64,000 bases of DNA from assembly GCA_963833955.1 (NCBI GenBank), contig CAWHZY010000012.1:91537-155536 (forward strand), given 5' to 3'. A model generated the notes under the pieces. That model saw only the letters and a program-made list of their open reading frames with translations. It had not been told where the DNA came from and made no database searches. Origin of the DNA: Roseiarcus sp963833955. GTDB lineage: Bacteria; Pseudomonadota; Alphaproteobacteria; Rhizobiales; Beijerinckiaceae. Shown one piece after another: positions 18,835 to 28,636 of the stretch. The first letter of the stretch is position 1, and each line of letters opens with the position of its first letter. The position numbers and the translations under genes are program-made.

Positions 18835-19554
18835 TCACGTCTTGCCGAAGGTTTCGTCGAAGGCGTAGCCGGTTCCGCGCACGGTTCGGATGGGGTCGCG
18901 CTCGCGGCCGCGCGAGAGCGCCTTGCGCAGGCGCCCGACATGGACGTCGACCGTGCGTTCGTCGATCTCCGCCGCCTGGCCCCACACGCCGTCCAGGAGT
19001 TGCGCGCGCGAGAACACCCGCCCCGGCTTCTCCAAAAGATATTCGAGCAGCCTGAACTCGGTCGGGCCCAGATGGATGTCGCGCATGCCGCGCCGCACCC
19101 GCCGCGTCTCCCGGTCGAGATCGAGATCCCCGGCATAGAGACGCTCGGCGATCCGCTCGGGCCGGCTGCGGCGCAACAACGCGCGCACCCGCGCCATCAG
19201 TTCGGGCACCGAGAAGGGCTTGACCACATAATCGTCCGCGCCGACCGAAAGGCCCCGCACGCGTTCAGCCTCTTCCCCGCGCGCGGTGACCATGATCACC
19301 GGCAGCGTGCGGGTCGATTCGCGCGCCCGCAAGCGTCGGCAGATTTCGAGACCCGAGACGCCGGGCAGCATCCAGTCGAGGATCACGAGGTCGGGCGCGT
19401 TTTCCGCCAGCCTGAGCTCCGCCTCGTCGCCGCGCTCGACATTCTCGACCACATAGCCTTCCGCCTCGAGATTGTAGCCGAGCAGCAAGGACAGATCCGA
19501 TTCGTCCTCGACGATCAGAATGCGCGGCGCCGACGCGCCCCCGTGACGGACCAT
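18835..19554 (-). CDS. phoB: Phosphate regulon response regulator PhoB
   Basis: This is an OmpR/PhoB-type response regulator. The receiver domain starts PRILIVEDESDLS with phospho-acceptor Asp60 in DLVILDWMLPGVSG, and the switch Lys is in YVVKPFS. A winged-helix DNA-binding domain follows (LGPTEFRLLEYLLEKPGRVF, then RTVDVHVGRLRKAL and RTVRGTGYAF). The ATG at 19554 gives 239 residues; a GTG at 19575 overlapping the phoU stop (GTGA) is an equally plausible coupled start. It is the last gene of the pst-pho block and would act on the Pho box upstream of pstS. Confidence 0.95.
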   Translation of the reverse strand: MVRHGGASAPRILIVEDESDLSLLLGYNLEAEGYVVENVERGDEAELRLAENAPDLVILDWMLPGVSGLEICRRLRARESTRTLPVIMVTARGEEAERVRGLSVGADDYVVKPFSVPELMARVRALLRRSRPERIAERLYAGDLDLDRETRRVRRGMRDIHLGPTEFRLLEYLLEKPGRVFSRAQLLDGVWGQAAEIDERTVDVHVGRLRKALSRGRERDPIRTVRGTGYAFDETFGKT

Positions 19555-19571
19555 GTCCTTGCGCGCCTGGT

Positions 19572-20297
19572 TCACTTGACCGCTCCTGTCGCGTCGGTCT
19601 CGATGTCGGTTTCCTGCCGCCCGTGCGGCCGCCCGGTCGGAAGGTTCGAACCGGTCACCAGATAGACCACGGTCTCTGCGATGTTGGTCGCATGATCGCC
19701 GATCCGCTCGATGTTCTTCGAGCAAAACAGGAGATGGGCGCAGAAGGTGATGTTGCGCGGATCCTCCATCATATGCGTGAGAAGATCGCGGAATACCGAA
19801 TCTTCCAAAGCGTCGAGCTCGACGTCCCGCTCCCAGACGTCGAGCGCCCGCTCGACGTCGCGTTGCGCATAGGCGTCGAGCACGTCCTTCATCAGTTCGG
19901 TCGCGAACTCGTTCATGTGCTTGATGCCGACGATGGCGTGGGGCGCCCGGCCTTCAAGGCCGATCTTGAGCGCGCGCCTGGCGATGTTCTTGGCCAGATC
20001 CCCGACCCGCTCGAGATCGCCCGCGACCCGAATGGCGCCGATGATCTCGCGCAAGTCGTTCGCCACCGGCTGCCTTCGCGCGATCGTCAGCGTCGCCTGC
20101 TCCTCGATCTCGCGCTGCAGCGCATCGAGGCGGGGATCGGTCTCCACCACCTGTTGCGCAAGCGCCGCGTCGCCGGAGGCGAGCGCGTCGACCGCCTCGA
20201 TCACCATCTTCTCGGCCAGCCCGCCCATCTCGGCGATCCGCCGCTCGAGCAGGTCGAGGTCCTTGTCGTAGGCTCTGACCGTATGCTGATCCGCCAC
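19572..20297 (-). CDS. phoU: Phosphate signalling protein PhoU
   Basis: PhoU is a cytosolic all-helical metal-binding protein that represses the PhoR/PhoB response when the Pst transporter is saturated. The 241 residues form two three-helix PhoU repeats, with characteristic segments EMGGLAEKMVIEAVDAL, DLERVGDLAKNIARRA and KNIERIGDHATNIAETVVY. Intact frame, typical length, between pstB and phoB. Confidence 0.95.
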   Translation of the reverse strand: MADQHTVRAYDKDLDLLERRIAEMGGLAEKMVIEAVDALASGDAALAQQVVETDPRLDALQREIEEQATLTIARRQPVANDLREIIGAIRVAGDLERVGDLAKNIARRALKIGLEGRAPHAIVGIKHMNEFATELMKDVLDAYAQRDVERALDVWERDVELDALEDSVFRDLLTHMMEDPRNITFCAHLLFCSKNIERIGDHATNIAETVVYLVTGSNLPTGRPHGRQETDIETDATGAVK

Positions 20298-20312
20298 GGG
20301 CGATTCCTTCCT

Positions 20313-21113
20313 TTAGCCGAAGCGGCCAGTGACGTAATCCTGCGTGCGCTTGTCGCGCGGCGCGGTGAAGACCGTGTTGGTCTCATCGAACTCGACCATC
20401 TCGCCCAGATACATGAAGGCGGTGTAGCGCGAGACGCGCGCGGCCTGCTGCATGTTGTGGGTGACGATCGCGATCGTGTAATCGCCGGACAATTCGTCGA
20501 TCAGTTCCTCGATCTTGGCGGTCGAGATCGGATCGAGCGCCGACGCCGGCTCGTCGAACAGGATCACTTCCGGGCTGATCGCCACGGTGCGGGCGATGCA
20601 CAGGCGCTGCTGTTGTCCGCCAGAGAGGCTGAGGCCGCTCGCGTTCAGCTTGTCCTTGACCTCGTTCCATAGCGCCGCGCGGCTCAAGGCCTGCTCGACC
20701 CGTGCGTCCATTTCCGACTTCGGCAATTTTTCATAGAGGCGAATGCCAAAGGCGATGTTGTCATAGATCGTCATCGGAAACGGCGTCGGCTTCTGGAACA
20801 CCATGCCGACCCGCGAACGCAAGAGATTGAGGTCCAGGTTGGCTGAGAGAATGTTCTCCCCGTCCAGCATCACCTCGCCCTCGGCCCTTTGCCCAGGATA
20901 AAGGTCGTACATGCGGTTCAAAACCCGCAAAAGCGTCGACTTGCCGCAGCCCGAAGGGCCGATGAACGCCGTCACCTCACCCGCGTAGAGATTGAACGAA
21001 ACATCCTTGAGCGCGCGCGTCTGCCCGTAGTAGAAATCGAGGTTGCGAACCACAACCTTGTTCGTTTCCGCCACCGGAGCTTTCGATGGCCTCTGGGCTT
21101 CAACATCACTCAT
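20313..21113 (-). CDS. pstB: Phosphate ABC transporter ATP-binding protein PstB
   Basis: PstB is the ATPase of the high-affinity phosphate importer. Walker A is GPSGCGKSTLLRVLNR, the signature LSGGQQQRLCIAR, Walker B ILFDEPASALDP, and the switch His lies in VTHNMQQAARV. The start MSDVEAQRPSK lies about 20 bases after the pstA stop. The 266-residue frame is intact, in contrast to its membrane partners upstream. Confidence 0.96.
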   Translation of the reverse strand: MSDVEAQRPSKAPVAETNKVVVRNLDFYYGQTRALKDVSFNLYAGEVTAFIGPSGCGKSTLLRVLNRMYDLYPGQRAEGEVMLDGENILSANLDLNLLRSRVGMVFQKPTPFPMTIYDNIAFGIRLYEKLPKSEMDARVEQALSRAALWNEVKDKLNASGLSLSGGQQQRLCIARTVAISPEVILFDEPASALDPISTAKIEELIDELSGDYTIAIVTHNMQQAARVSRYTAFMYLGEMVEFDETNTVFTAPRDKRTQDYVTGRFG

Positions 21114-21132
21114 CCCCGAAGCCTCTCCGATG

Positions 21133-21897
21133 CTACTTCTGCTTCACCGACGCAGAGAAAACCCGCGCCAATATGCTCAACGCCAACACCGCAAACGTGA
21201 GGATAAGTGCGCCTGTCCACGCGAGCTTTTGTTGTTCGGCGTAGGGGCTTGCGGGCGAATTCGTAGATGATGAGCGGCAGCGCAGACATCGGCCCGCGAG
21301 GATCGGCGGCAAACAGGGAATTACCGAGCGCGGTGAAGATGAGTGGCGCGGTCTCGCCGGTCATGCGCGCGATCGCGAGGAGCACGCCGGTGATCAAGCC
21401 GGACATGACCGCGCGGTAGGCGACGTGCCGGATAACGAGCGATCGCGGCATGCCGAGCGCCGACGCCGCCTCGCGCAGAGTGTTCGGCACGAGGTTCAGC
21501 ATGTCTTCCGTCGTGCGGACCATGATCGGCGCGCCTAGCACCGCGAGCGCGACGGCGCCCGCGAGCGCGGAGAAATGCCCGACGGGCACGACCAACAGTT
21601 CGTAGACGAACAGGCCAACGATGATCGAGGGCGCGCTCAACAAAATGTCATTGATGAAGCGCACGGCCGAGGCGAGCTTCGAGTTTGCACCATATTCGGC
21701 GAGATACGTGCCCGCCAGAATGCCGATCGGCGCGCCGATCGCCAAGCCAATCCCGGTCATGATCACGCTGCCAACAATCGAGTTGAGCAAGCCGCCGACG
21801 ACTCCTGGCGGCGCGGTGTTCTTGGTGAAAACGTCGAGCGACAGTCCCCCCAAGCCGTTCCACAGCAGGGTGGCCAAAATGATCGCAAGCAATGCCG
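21133..21897 (-). pseudogene. pstA: Phosphate permease PstA, 5'-truncated and joined to pstS (plus a frameshift)
   Basis: The permease sequence is recognisable from LLAIILATLLWNGLGG through the EAA-type loop LREAASALGMPRSLVIRHVA to the C-terminal helix. The first transmembrane helix is absent: the gene begins in mid-protein where pstS breaks off, near 21897. A further break near 21247, at a run of four C, moves the last helix (QQKLAWTGALILTFAVLALS) into another frame ending at 21135; removing one C repairs it. The missing start means no independent PstA can be made. Either a real deletion or an assembly join removed the pstS end, all of pstC and the pstA start. Confidence 0.85.
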
Positions 21898-22704
21898 GCT
21901 GATTGGCGAGGATGTTGTAAAAGCCCAGGGAGTGCTCCCAATCAGCTTGGCCGCAGCGGCCTGGAACGCGTCCATGGTCGGGGCGACGATCTTGCCGGCC
22001 TTGTTGGCCATGCTGGCGTAGGTCAACTTGTTCTGATCCGCATAGGCGAATTCGACATAGCCGATCGCGCCCTTGGTGGTGGCGACATTGTTGGCGAGGC
22101 CGTCATTGCCCTTGGCGCCGATGCCGCCGGGCCAGTCAACCGTCGTCGCCACCCCGACCGCCGACTTCCAATCCGGCGAAACCTTGCCGAGATAGTAGGT
22201 GAAGTTGAAGGTCGTGCCTGACCCGTCGGCGCGATGGATCGGCACAATCGGCGAATTGGGCAGATCGAGCTTCGGATTGAGCGTCTTGAGCGCCGCATCA
22301 TTCCAGCTGGTGATCTTGCCGAGATAGATCTGTGCGAGGGTCGCGCCATCGATAACAATGTCGCCGGGCTTGACGCCCGGGAGATTGACGACCGCGACGA
22401 TGCCGCCCATCACCATCGGAAATTGCGCGAGGCCAGCCTTCTCCAGCTCCTTAGGCTCCAATGGCGCGTCGGTTGCGCCGAAGGTGACGGTTCTCGCCTT
22501 GATTTGTTTGATGCCGGCGCCCGATCCAATTGACTGATAGTTCAGTCCGTTTCCGGTGTCCTTTTTATAAGAATCCGCCCATTTGGCATAGATCGGAAAT
22601 GGAAAGGTCGCTCCAGCGCCGGAAATATCAGCAGCTTGCGCGATAGTGGCCGTTGCGGCGCCTGCGGCGAACGCGACGACGCGAATGAAATGGGTTAGTC
22701 TCAT
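21898..22704 (-). pseudogene. pstS: Phosphate-binding protein PstS, 3'-truncated
   Basis: PstS is the periplasmic phosphate receptor. A signal peptide (MRLTHFIRVVAFAAGAATAT, cleavage near AQA-AD) leads into ISGAGATFPFPIYAKWADSY, and phosphate-binding segments IGSGAGIKQI and HRADGSGTTFNFTYYL are present. Near 21946 the frame slips (one base missing or two extra); after repair the protein continues ADWEHSLGFYNILANQP and then changes abruptly into PstA sequence. About 70 C-terminal residues of a normal PstS are lost. The ATG at 22704 lies about 90 bases downstream of a Pho box. Confidence 0.9.
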
Positions 22705-22794
22705 TATACGCCTCTCAAGCGCTAGCGATGATCAATTCCAGCCGCGGCGATGGCGCGCGACGGATTGTTTCTAGGCTCGCTCGATATGCCTATT

Positions 22795-22823
22795 GCGACA
22801 ATGAGACGACAGTTTTACGACAG
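22795..22823 (-). promoter_or_regulatory. Pho box upstream of pstS
   Basis: On the coding strand three 7-base repeats occur at 11-base spacing: CTGTCGT, CTGTCGT and TTGTCGC, separated by AAAA and CTCA. This closely matches the PhoB consensus CTGTCAT-N4-CTGTCAT and includes an extra half-site. It lies 91 bases upstream of the pstS ATG, with a GCATAT stretch about 7 bases further on as a possible -10. PhoB is encoded in the same operon. The roughly 240 bases between this site and the next gene hold no supported feature. Confidence 0.85.
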
Positions 22824-23063
22824 TGACGTCGGGACCCTGCCGCTGGAGGCGGATCATACCCCCCGCGAAGCGGCTTTCAACGGCGTCCGAATCCTCCTCT
22901 CCATAGCGGAACGATGCGTCCCGCGTTGGCTCAAGGACGCGGGTCCAAGCCTGGTCACGGCTGGGAACAGCCGGCGCACAAGGTTTCCTTGCACGCTCCA
23001 CAAGGACGCTTTGCCCCGCGTTCGTGCGCCCTGACGAACTCGCTACCGCAGGCGCGTGGCGCA

Positions 23064-23249
23064 TTATTTCTTCGTTCGCGCAGCTCTCGGGCTCGCCTCT
23101 CGCCCGCCCTGCTCTTCTGGCGGCGCCACTACGCCTTTCTTATAGTCGTCGACCTCCTTGGCGTACGGCTGCCCGTCTTCTCGGGTGTGGCTGTGCGGAA
23201 GGCTCGGCGGAGGTTCAGAGCCGGGTGGAGGGGTGCGTTTGGCCATCAT
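23064..23249 (-). CDS. Small hydrophilic protein, unknown function
   Basis: A 61-codon frame starts ATGATG right after an AAGGAGAC ribosome site, which is the main reason to accept it. The product is Pro- and charge-rich (SEPPPSLPHSHTREDGQPYA, ending RAARTKK), with no signal peptide or membrane segment, and probably disordered. It follows a DUF3175-like gene by 57 bases on the same strand. No family recognised. Confidence 0.55.
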   Translation of the reverse strand: MMAKRTPPPGSEPPPSLPHSHTREDGQPYAKEVDDYKKGVVAPPEEQGGREASPRAARTKK

Positions 23250-23306
23250 GTCTCCTTCTTGCAGCGATCCGCTCCCGGGTCTTGACCGAGATCCGGGTTC
23301 CCTGAA

Positions 23307-23603
23307 CTATGCTTTGCGCCCGCGTTCAAACAGCTCGCGCAGCTTTTCTTTCGCCGATTCGAGGGTGTGTTTCCGTTCGGCAGGCAGGTTTCGCCCCGCG
23401 CGATTGATATAAAAAGTCAACATCGACATGGCCGACTGGAACGGGCTTGATTTCCGCCGCTCGCTGGACTCAGCCGAGCGCTTGAGCGACTTGGCAATGC
23501 CTGTTGCGCTCTTCTTTTCGAACACTTTTTGTTCCAGATCGAGCGCATCCGAGTGCTCGGTCACATCCGCCGACCATCGGTTCTTTTGCTGGTGCTTGGG
23601 CAC
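23307..23603 (-). CDS. DUF3175 family protein
   Basis: A 98-residue basic protein starting at GTG. The segments VTEHSDALDLEQKVFEKKS, IAKSLKRSAESSERRKSSP and SAMSMLTFYINRAGRNLPAE match DUF3175, small proteins of unknown function in soil proteobacteria. The C-terminal half is helical and highly charged. It probably forms a unit with the small gene just downstream. Confidence 0.75.
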   Translation of the reverse strand: MPKHQQKNRWSADVTEHSDALDLEQKVFEKKSATGIAKSLKRSAESSERRKSSPFQSAMSMLTFYINRAGRNLPAERKHTLESAKEKLRELFERGRKA

Positions 23604-23703
23604 GGGGGCGCTCCGTTCTTACGGCGCTGATCGTCCATAACTCGGATTGCCGGAGAGAGTTCCGCGCCTCAACCCCCCTCGGCGTACGGCCGGCCGCCCT
23701 AAC

Positions 23704-26700
23704 TTACGCCGCCAATTCATGCACCCTCGCCTCCGGGCACACGGCTTTGGCGAGCTCGGCCAAGTGCTGATGGTGAGTGAAATAGATGACCTGGCCGACG
23801 CGCCCCATGTCGGCGAACAGGCGCAGCGCCTCCTCGGCGCGGAAATGGTCGAACGTCTCCATGATGTCGTCGGCGACGAAGGGCGCCGGCGCCCGGGTCT
23901 TGGCGAGTTCGTGATAGCCGGCGACACGCAGGGCCAGATAAAGCTGGAACCGCGCCCCCTTGGACAATTGCGCCGCCTCTTTCGACCCCCCGTCGGCGCC
24001 AAGCGCGATCAGCGTCTCCGATTGCCCATTCGGCGCGGCCGTCAACGCGCGATAGGCGCCCCTGCTGATGAGCCGGAACGCCTCCGACGCGCGCTCCATC
24101 ATCGCGCCGCGGTGGCGGTCGCGAAAGAGCCGCAGCGCCTCCTCCGCCGCGGCGATGCCGGCGCGCAAGGTCAGATAGCGCCGCGCTCCGTCGTTGACCG
24201 CCTCGAGAATGGTGCGCCGCTTTTCCTCGAGCCGCGCGACCGCGTCGTCACCGCCCACCGCCTCCAGCCGCCTGACCGCCTCTCTGTGAGCGCTGTGCGT
24301 TTCGGCGTGCGTCTGGTCATCATGCGGCGCGCGCGCTTTCAGCGCCGCGAGCTCGCTCGTGAACGCCGCCGCGTCTGCTCGCTCGAGGAGCGAGCGCGCC
24401 GCTTCGAGCGAGCCGGCGACGTTTGCGGCGATGATCGCAGCCTTCTCAAGTGCGATCTCCGCTTTGAGCGCATCGCGGCGCTTGCAATCCTCGAGTTTGA
24501 CAGCGACTTCGGCCAGCGTCCCGACGGCGAAGAACGCGGTCATGGCGGAAGCTCGGCGCGTATTGATTTCGAGCTCTTCCAGGATCGGCTTGAGGTGCCC
24601 GAGCGCCGCCTTGACAGCGTCGGCCCTCTCCGCCCTGCGGCGGGCGTTCTCGCCCGCGCGCGCGACGCGCTCCTCGATCGCGTCCACGCACTGGCGGAGA
24701 TCGTTGGGAACGTCCTTGAGATCAAGCGCCGCCGCGACGGCCGCGACCTCGTCGGCAAACAAGAGCTTGTCGCGCTCCATCTTGGCGATGCGGTCTTCGA
24801 GCTCGGCACACACGCTCAGCGTCGCGCGCAATTCGTCCAGCGCCTTCAGCGATTGCTTGACCGCTCCAAGCGCGGGCTCGCCCTCGGCCTCGCCAAGCCA
24901 AGTTCCGGCGCACGCCTCCCGCCAGGCTCGAAGCCAATTGGCGTCTGCTTCCTTCGCAATTTTAAGCTTCGCCTCAGCGTGAACAGCTTCGGCGCGGCGC
25001 TCCTCCACCTTCTGCCGCAACGCGACAAATTGCGCCTCGGCGCCCAACGCCGTTTCCCCCGCTTCGATCAGCGCCTCGAGGTCGCTCATCTGGTCATGCA
25101 CAACGTCCGTGGCGCGCAAAGCCGCGCTCAGGCGTCCGCGGGTGCGCTCCCCCTCGTCCCTCGCGCCGCGCTCAGCATCCTCCGAGCACCGCACCGCGTC
25201 GATAAGCGTCAGCGCCTCGTTGCGCTTGGCCCGCCACGCGTCGATGAAGGCAAGCGCATCCCGCCCTTGCGGCGGCGCGACAGGCGTAATCGTCGCGATC
25301 TCGAGATCGAGCGCGGCGATCGACTTGCCCGCCGCTTCAAGGTCGGCTTCGGCGTGCTCCCGCTCCGCTTCAACGCCGGCTAGCTTGATCGCGCGCTCGC
25401 GCAAGCTCGCGAGTTCCCGCGCGCCGGCCACTCTCGCCGCGCCCGCCGCGTCGTCGCGCCGCATCGCCGCCTCGAACACACCGGCGCTCGTCCGGTCGAG
25501 GGCCGCGCGATGCGGTGACCCACGCGGCCTCGCGTGCAGAACGGATTTCCGCCGCGGCCTCGTCGGCCAGCAGATCCGCGCCGCGCGAGGCGGCCGCGGC
25601 TTCGACCCGCAGCCGTTCGCGCCTCGCGGGTCTTGGCCGCCAATAGATCTGAAGCCTGCTGGCGAAGCGCCTCGGACCTCGCAACGCGACGGCGCAACTC
25701 TGCTATTTTCGCTTCATCAGGAACGAGGGCCTGAGCCAGCGCTTCCGCGTTGCCGCGCCATGGCGCGAGCATCGCGAAGGCCTGTTTGAGTTTCCGCGTC
25801 GTTGTCTCCATCTCGTCGCGCGCGGCGCGCAGCCGGGCGGCGGAATCGTCGCGCCGCGCCTCGATGAGACGCGCCTTCAATGACGCCATCCCGGCGACCC
25901 GGCGGTCGTCAGCGCGCTGCGGCAGCTCCTGCAACGCGCAGCTAAGCGCGCGTCGCGCCGCCTCCGCCGCTTCGCCCGCCGCCTCAAGCTTCGACAGCAC
26001 GCCGGAGCGCGCGGCGATCAGTTCGTCGAGCGCGCCCTCGACCAGCGCCGAAAGAAGGAGCTTGCGCGGGTCGGCCTCACCCTGGCGACCGAGGCGGCAT
26101 AGCATGTCCGCGACCGCGTCGCGCTTGGCGGCCAGTTCGCCCTGGCGCAAGGGAATATCCGCGGCGCTGTCGTAACGACTGCGCAGCTCGCGCCACGCCT
26201 CAACCCGACTCGAAATTCTGAGCGCCGCCGCGTCCAGATCTGTCCGCTCCAGCTCGTCCTCAAGCGTGCGGATCGCGCGCTCCGCATCGTCCTTCTGCAC
26301 CGACAGCCTGATCGCCTCAGCCTGCAGGCGCTGAACCTCGTCGCGCCATCCTTCCGGCGGCGTCGGCAAGCCTTCGAGCAGCGCGCATTGGCTCTCCGCC
26401 TCACGCAGCGTCGCGAGATGAGGCAGGGCGCCGAGCTGGCGTTGGATCTCGTCCTCGCGCGCGCGCCGCTCGCTCAACCTCTTGGCGGCGGCGCCGTGAG
26501 CATCCCGCGCTGCGTCGCGCTGGCGGACGAGCTCGGCATAGGCGGGAGCGAGCGTGTCGGCCTCGTCGCGCTCATGTTTCAGCGCCTCGAGTTCGCGCTT
26601 CAGTTCGGCGAGCTCGGTCGTCGAGGCGCGGGGCCGGTAGAACTCGTCCGCCTTCTTGCGCAGCGATTCGAGCCTGTCGCTGATGTCCGCAACGCCAGCG

Positions 26701-27188
26701 CTCGCGGAGAACAGCAATTGCCCGAGGTCGCCGCGGCTCGCGAGGATCGCCTCCCCACCCTTTTCCAGGCTCTCGTCGTCGAGCGAGAACATCATATGGA
26801 ACGCTTCGCGATCGGCGCCGGCCAGCTCCGCCGTCAGCATGTTCTCGTCGAGCGGCCGGTCGTTGGCGTCGACGAGGCTGTTCTTGTCCCGCTTGAGGCG
26901 CGCGACTTCATAAGTACGCCCGCCAATCTCGAGCCGCGCGCCGATCCGCATCGCGTTGTAGGCATGCCAGTTCGGGACGCCGGTGCGTCCCCGTCCGACG
27001 CCATAGGCCGAGTGCTTCTCAATGCCGAACAGAAGATCGAGAATCGCCGCCGCGGCAGTCGACTTGCCGGCTTCGTTGAGGCCGTAGACGATATGGAAGT
27101 CCGATCCGCCAACCGACGCTGGCCCGAAGTCGAACCGACGGTCACTGAACTTGCCATAGCGCGTGAGATCGAGGCGCGCGATCCTCAC
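23704..27188 (-). CDS. yhaN: YhaN-type (SbcC/Rad50-like) AAA ATPase (two frameshifts)
   Basis: This is a large SMC/Rad50-like ATPase that partners an Mre11-like nuclease. The N-terminus has LTRYGKFSDRRFDFGP and Walker A YGLNEAGKSTAAAAILDLL, then a long Ala/Arg/Glu-rich coiled coil. The C-terminal ATPase half has LSKGARFQLYLALRVAGYHE (signature) and PFVADDIMETFDHFR (Walker B/D-loop). Two breaks, near 25620 and 25515, fall in the coiled coil; each is repaired by removing one base, and the intermediate frame reads RVEAAAASRGADLLADEAAA. The joined product is about 1161 residues. The GTG start overlaps the stop of the nuclease gene (GTGA). Confidence 0.88.
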
Positions 27189-28459
27189 GCGGCAATGTCT
27201 TTGTCGCCGGCGCGCAAATGCGCGAGCACGTCCTCGGCGCCTTCGCGCGCCACGGCGCGCAGCATATTGGCGAATTCCCCAGGGTCGCGCCCCAGCAACC
27301 CGTCACGCGAGCCGTGCGGCAGGTTGCGGCTCAATTCCTCGGCCATTTCGCGCAGCGCATCCTGAAACGCCTTTGACTGCGCGACCTCGGTCTCCATCAG
27401 CGCGCGCAGCTCGGCGACGGGATCGCTCGGCGACGCGCTCTCATTAGCTCGCGGCGCTGCGCAGTCGAGCTCGATCTTGTCGATCCAGGTCTTGCCGATC
27501 GCGGCGCCATATGCGCGCGATTCTTCCGCCAGCATGTCGGCGTCCGAGCGCAGACGCCAGGCGAGCGGCGTCGCCCCGGTGAGCCTGAGCCGCGCCACCA
27601 GATGCTCGCTCGAGGCCGCGGCGCGCCCGGCGAGAAGCCTCTCGTCGATTCGCTTGAGCACATCCCTCCAATCGTCGGCGCTGGCAAGATCGACATGAAG
27701 GCGCTCAAACTGCGCAACGCTCGTCGATCGCTCTTCGACTTTGATCTTGCGGTCATCGCCGATTGTGACCAGCGTCGCTGACTTCGGGCCCGCCTCGTTG
27801 ATGTCGCGCCCCTGGGGATTTCCCGGCATCACGATCGCCGCCCTGCCCCGCTCCTCGAACCGCTGATGAACGTGGCCCAGCGCCCAGTAGTCGAAGCCTG
27901 CGCCATGGAGATCCGCGAGCCGGCAGGGCGCGTAGAGGCTGTGAGCGGGCGAGCCGTCGACGCTCGTGTGCAGCATGCCGATATTGACGCTTCCGGAAAC
28001 CGGCGGGTGGAACTTCGGCAACAGGCTTTCGGGCGCGTGCTTGTTGGCGAAACTCACGCCATGAACCGACGCCTCGAGCCCGCCGCGGGCGAGCGAAACG
28101 GCTTCCGCGCGCCCGGCAAAGACCTTGACCGACTCGGGCAGGGTCAGCTCCCGGGTAATGCGGGACTCAGCGTCGTGATTGCCGCGGATGATGAAGGTCC
28201 TGACGCCCGCCTCATGGAGCCGACGCAGCTGATCGACAAGAAAGCGCGCCGTCTTCATCGACGTTTGTTCGCCGTCGTAAAGGTCGCCCGCGATCAAGAG
28301 CGCATCGACCTGTTCCGAAAGGCACAGATCGATGACTGCGACAAAGGCTTTTCGCGTCGCCCCGCCGATCAACTCCGCGAGCTCCGGATCCCGTAGCGCG
28401 AGCGTCGCCAGCGGCGAATCAAGGTGGATGTCGGCGGTGTGAACGAATTGGAAGGCCAT
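27185..28459 (-). CDS. yhaO: YhaO-type (SbcD/Mre11-like) DNA repair metallophosphoesterase
   Basis: This is a calcineurin-like nuclease. Metal-binding motifs are HTADIHLDSPLA, LIAGDLYDGE, IIRGNHDAES, MLHTSVDGS and WALGHVHQR, in the usual order. I start at MAFQFVHTADIHLDS (28459) because the motif begins right there; the frame is open further upstream. About 424 residues, intact. The stop overlaps the YhaN start, so nuclease and ATPase are made together and should form a YhaO-YhaN complex for DNA end or structure processing. Transcription probably starts in the gap shared with the divergent glycosyltransferase. Confidence 0.9.
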   Translation of the reverse strand: MAFQFVHTADIHLDSPLATLALRDPELAELIGGATRKAFVAVIDLCLSEQVDALLIAGDLYDGEQTSMKTARFLVDQLRRLHEAGVRTFIIRGNHDAESRITRELTLPESVKVFAGRAEAVSLARGGLEASVHGVSFANKHAPESLLPKFHPPVSGSVNIGMLHTSVDGSPAHSLYAPCRLADLHGAGFDYWALGHVHQRFEERGRAAIVMPGNPQGRDINEAGPKSATLVTIGDDRKIKVEERSTSVAQFERLHVDLASADDWRDVLKRIDERLLAGRAAASSEHLVARLRLTGATPLAWRLRSDADMLAEESRAYGAAIGKTWIDKIELDCAAPRANESASPSDPVAELRALMETEVAQSKAFQDALREMAEELSRNLPHGSRDGLLGRDPGEFANMLRAVAREGAEDVLAHLRAGDKDIAA

Positions 28460-28636
28460 AGCCTTATCGGAGCTAAACTCCGAAAAGGGCAAAGTCACGC
28501 GTACCGTCTCGATGGCAGTGGATAAGGCGCCCTTGTCGCTGTGGGCGCGTTCGGGCATAGACGCGCGACTGAGCAGGCAGGCGGCAGCCTGCGTTATTGG
28601 AGCAGGATTGGCTTGTCAGACAGCCAGCGGAGCGGC

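Noticed and set aside
22771..23064. 97-codon frame upstream of pstS
   Set aside because: It runs through the Pho box, lacks a recognisable product and has no convincing start.
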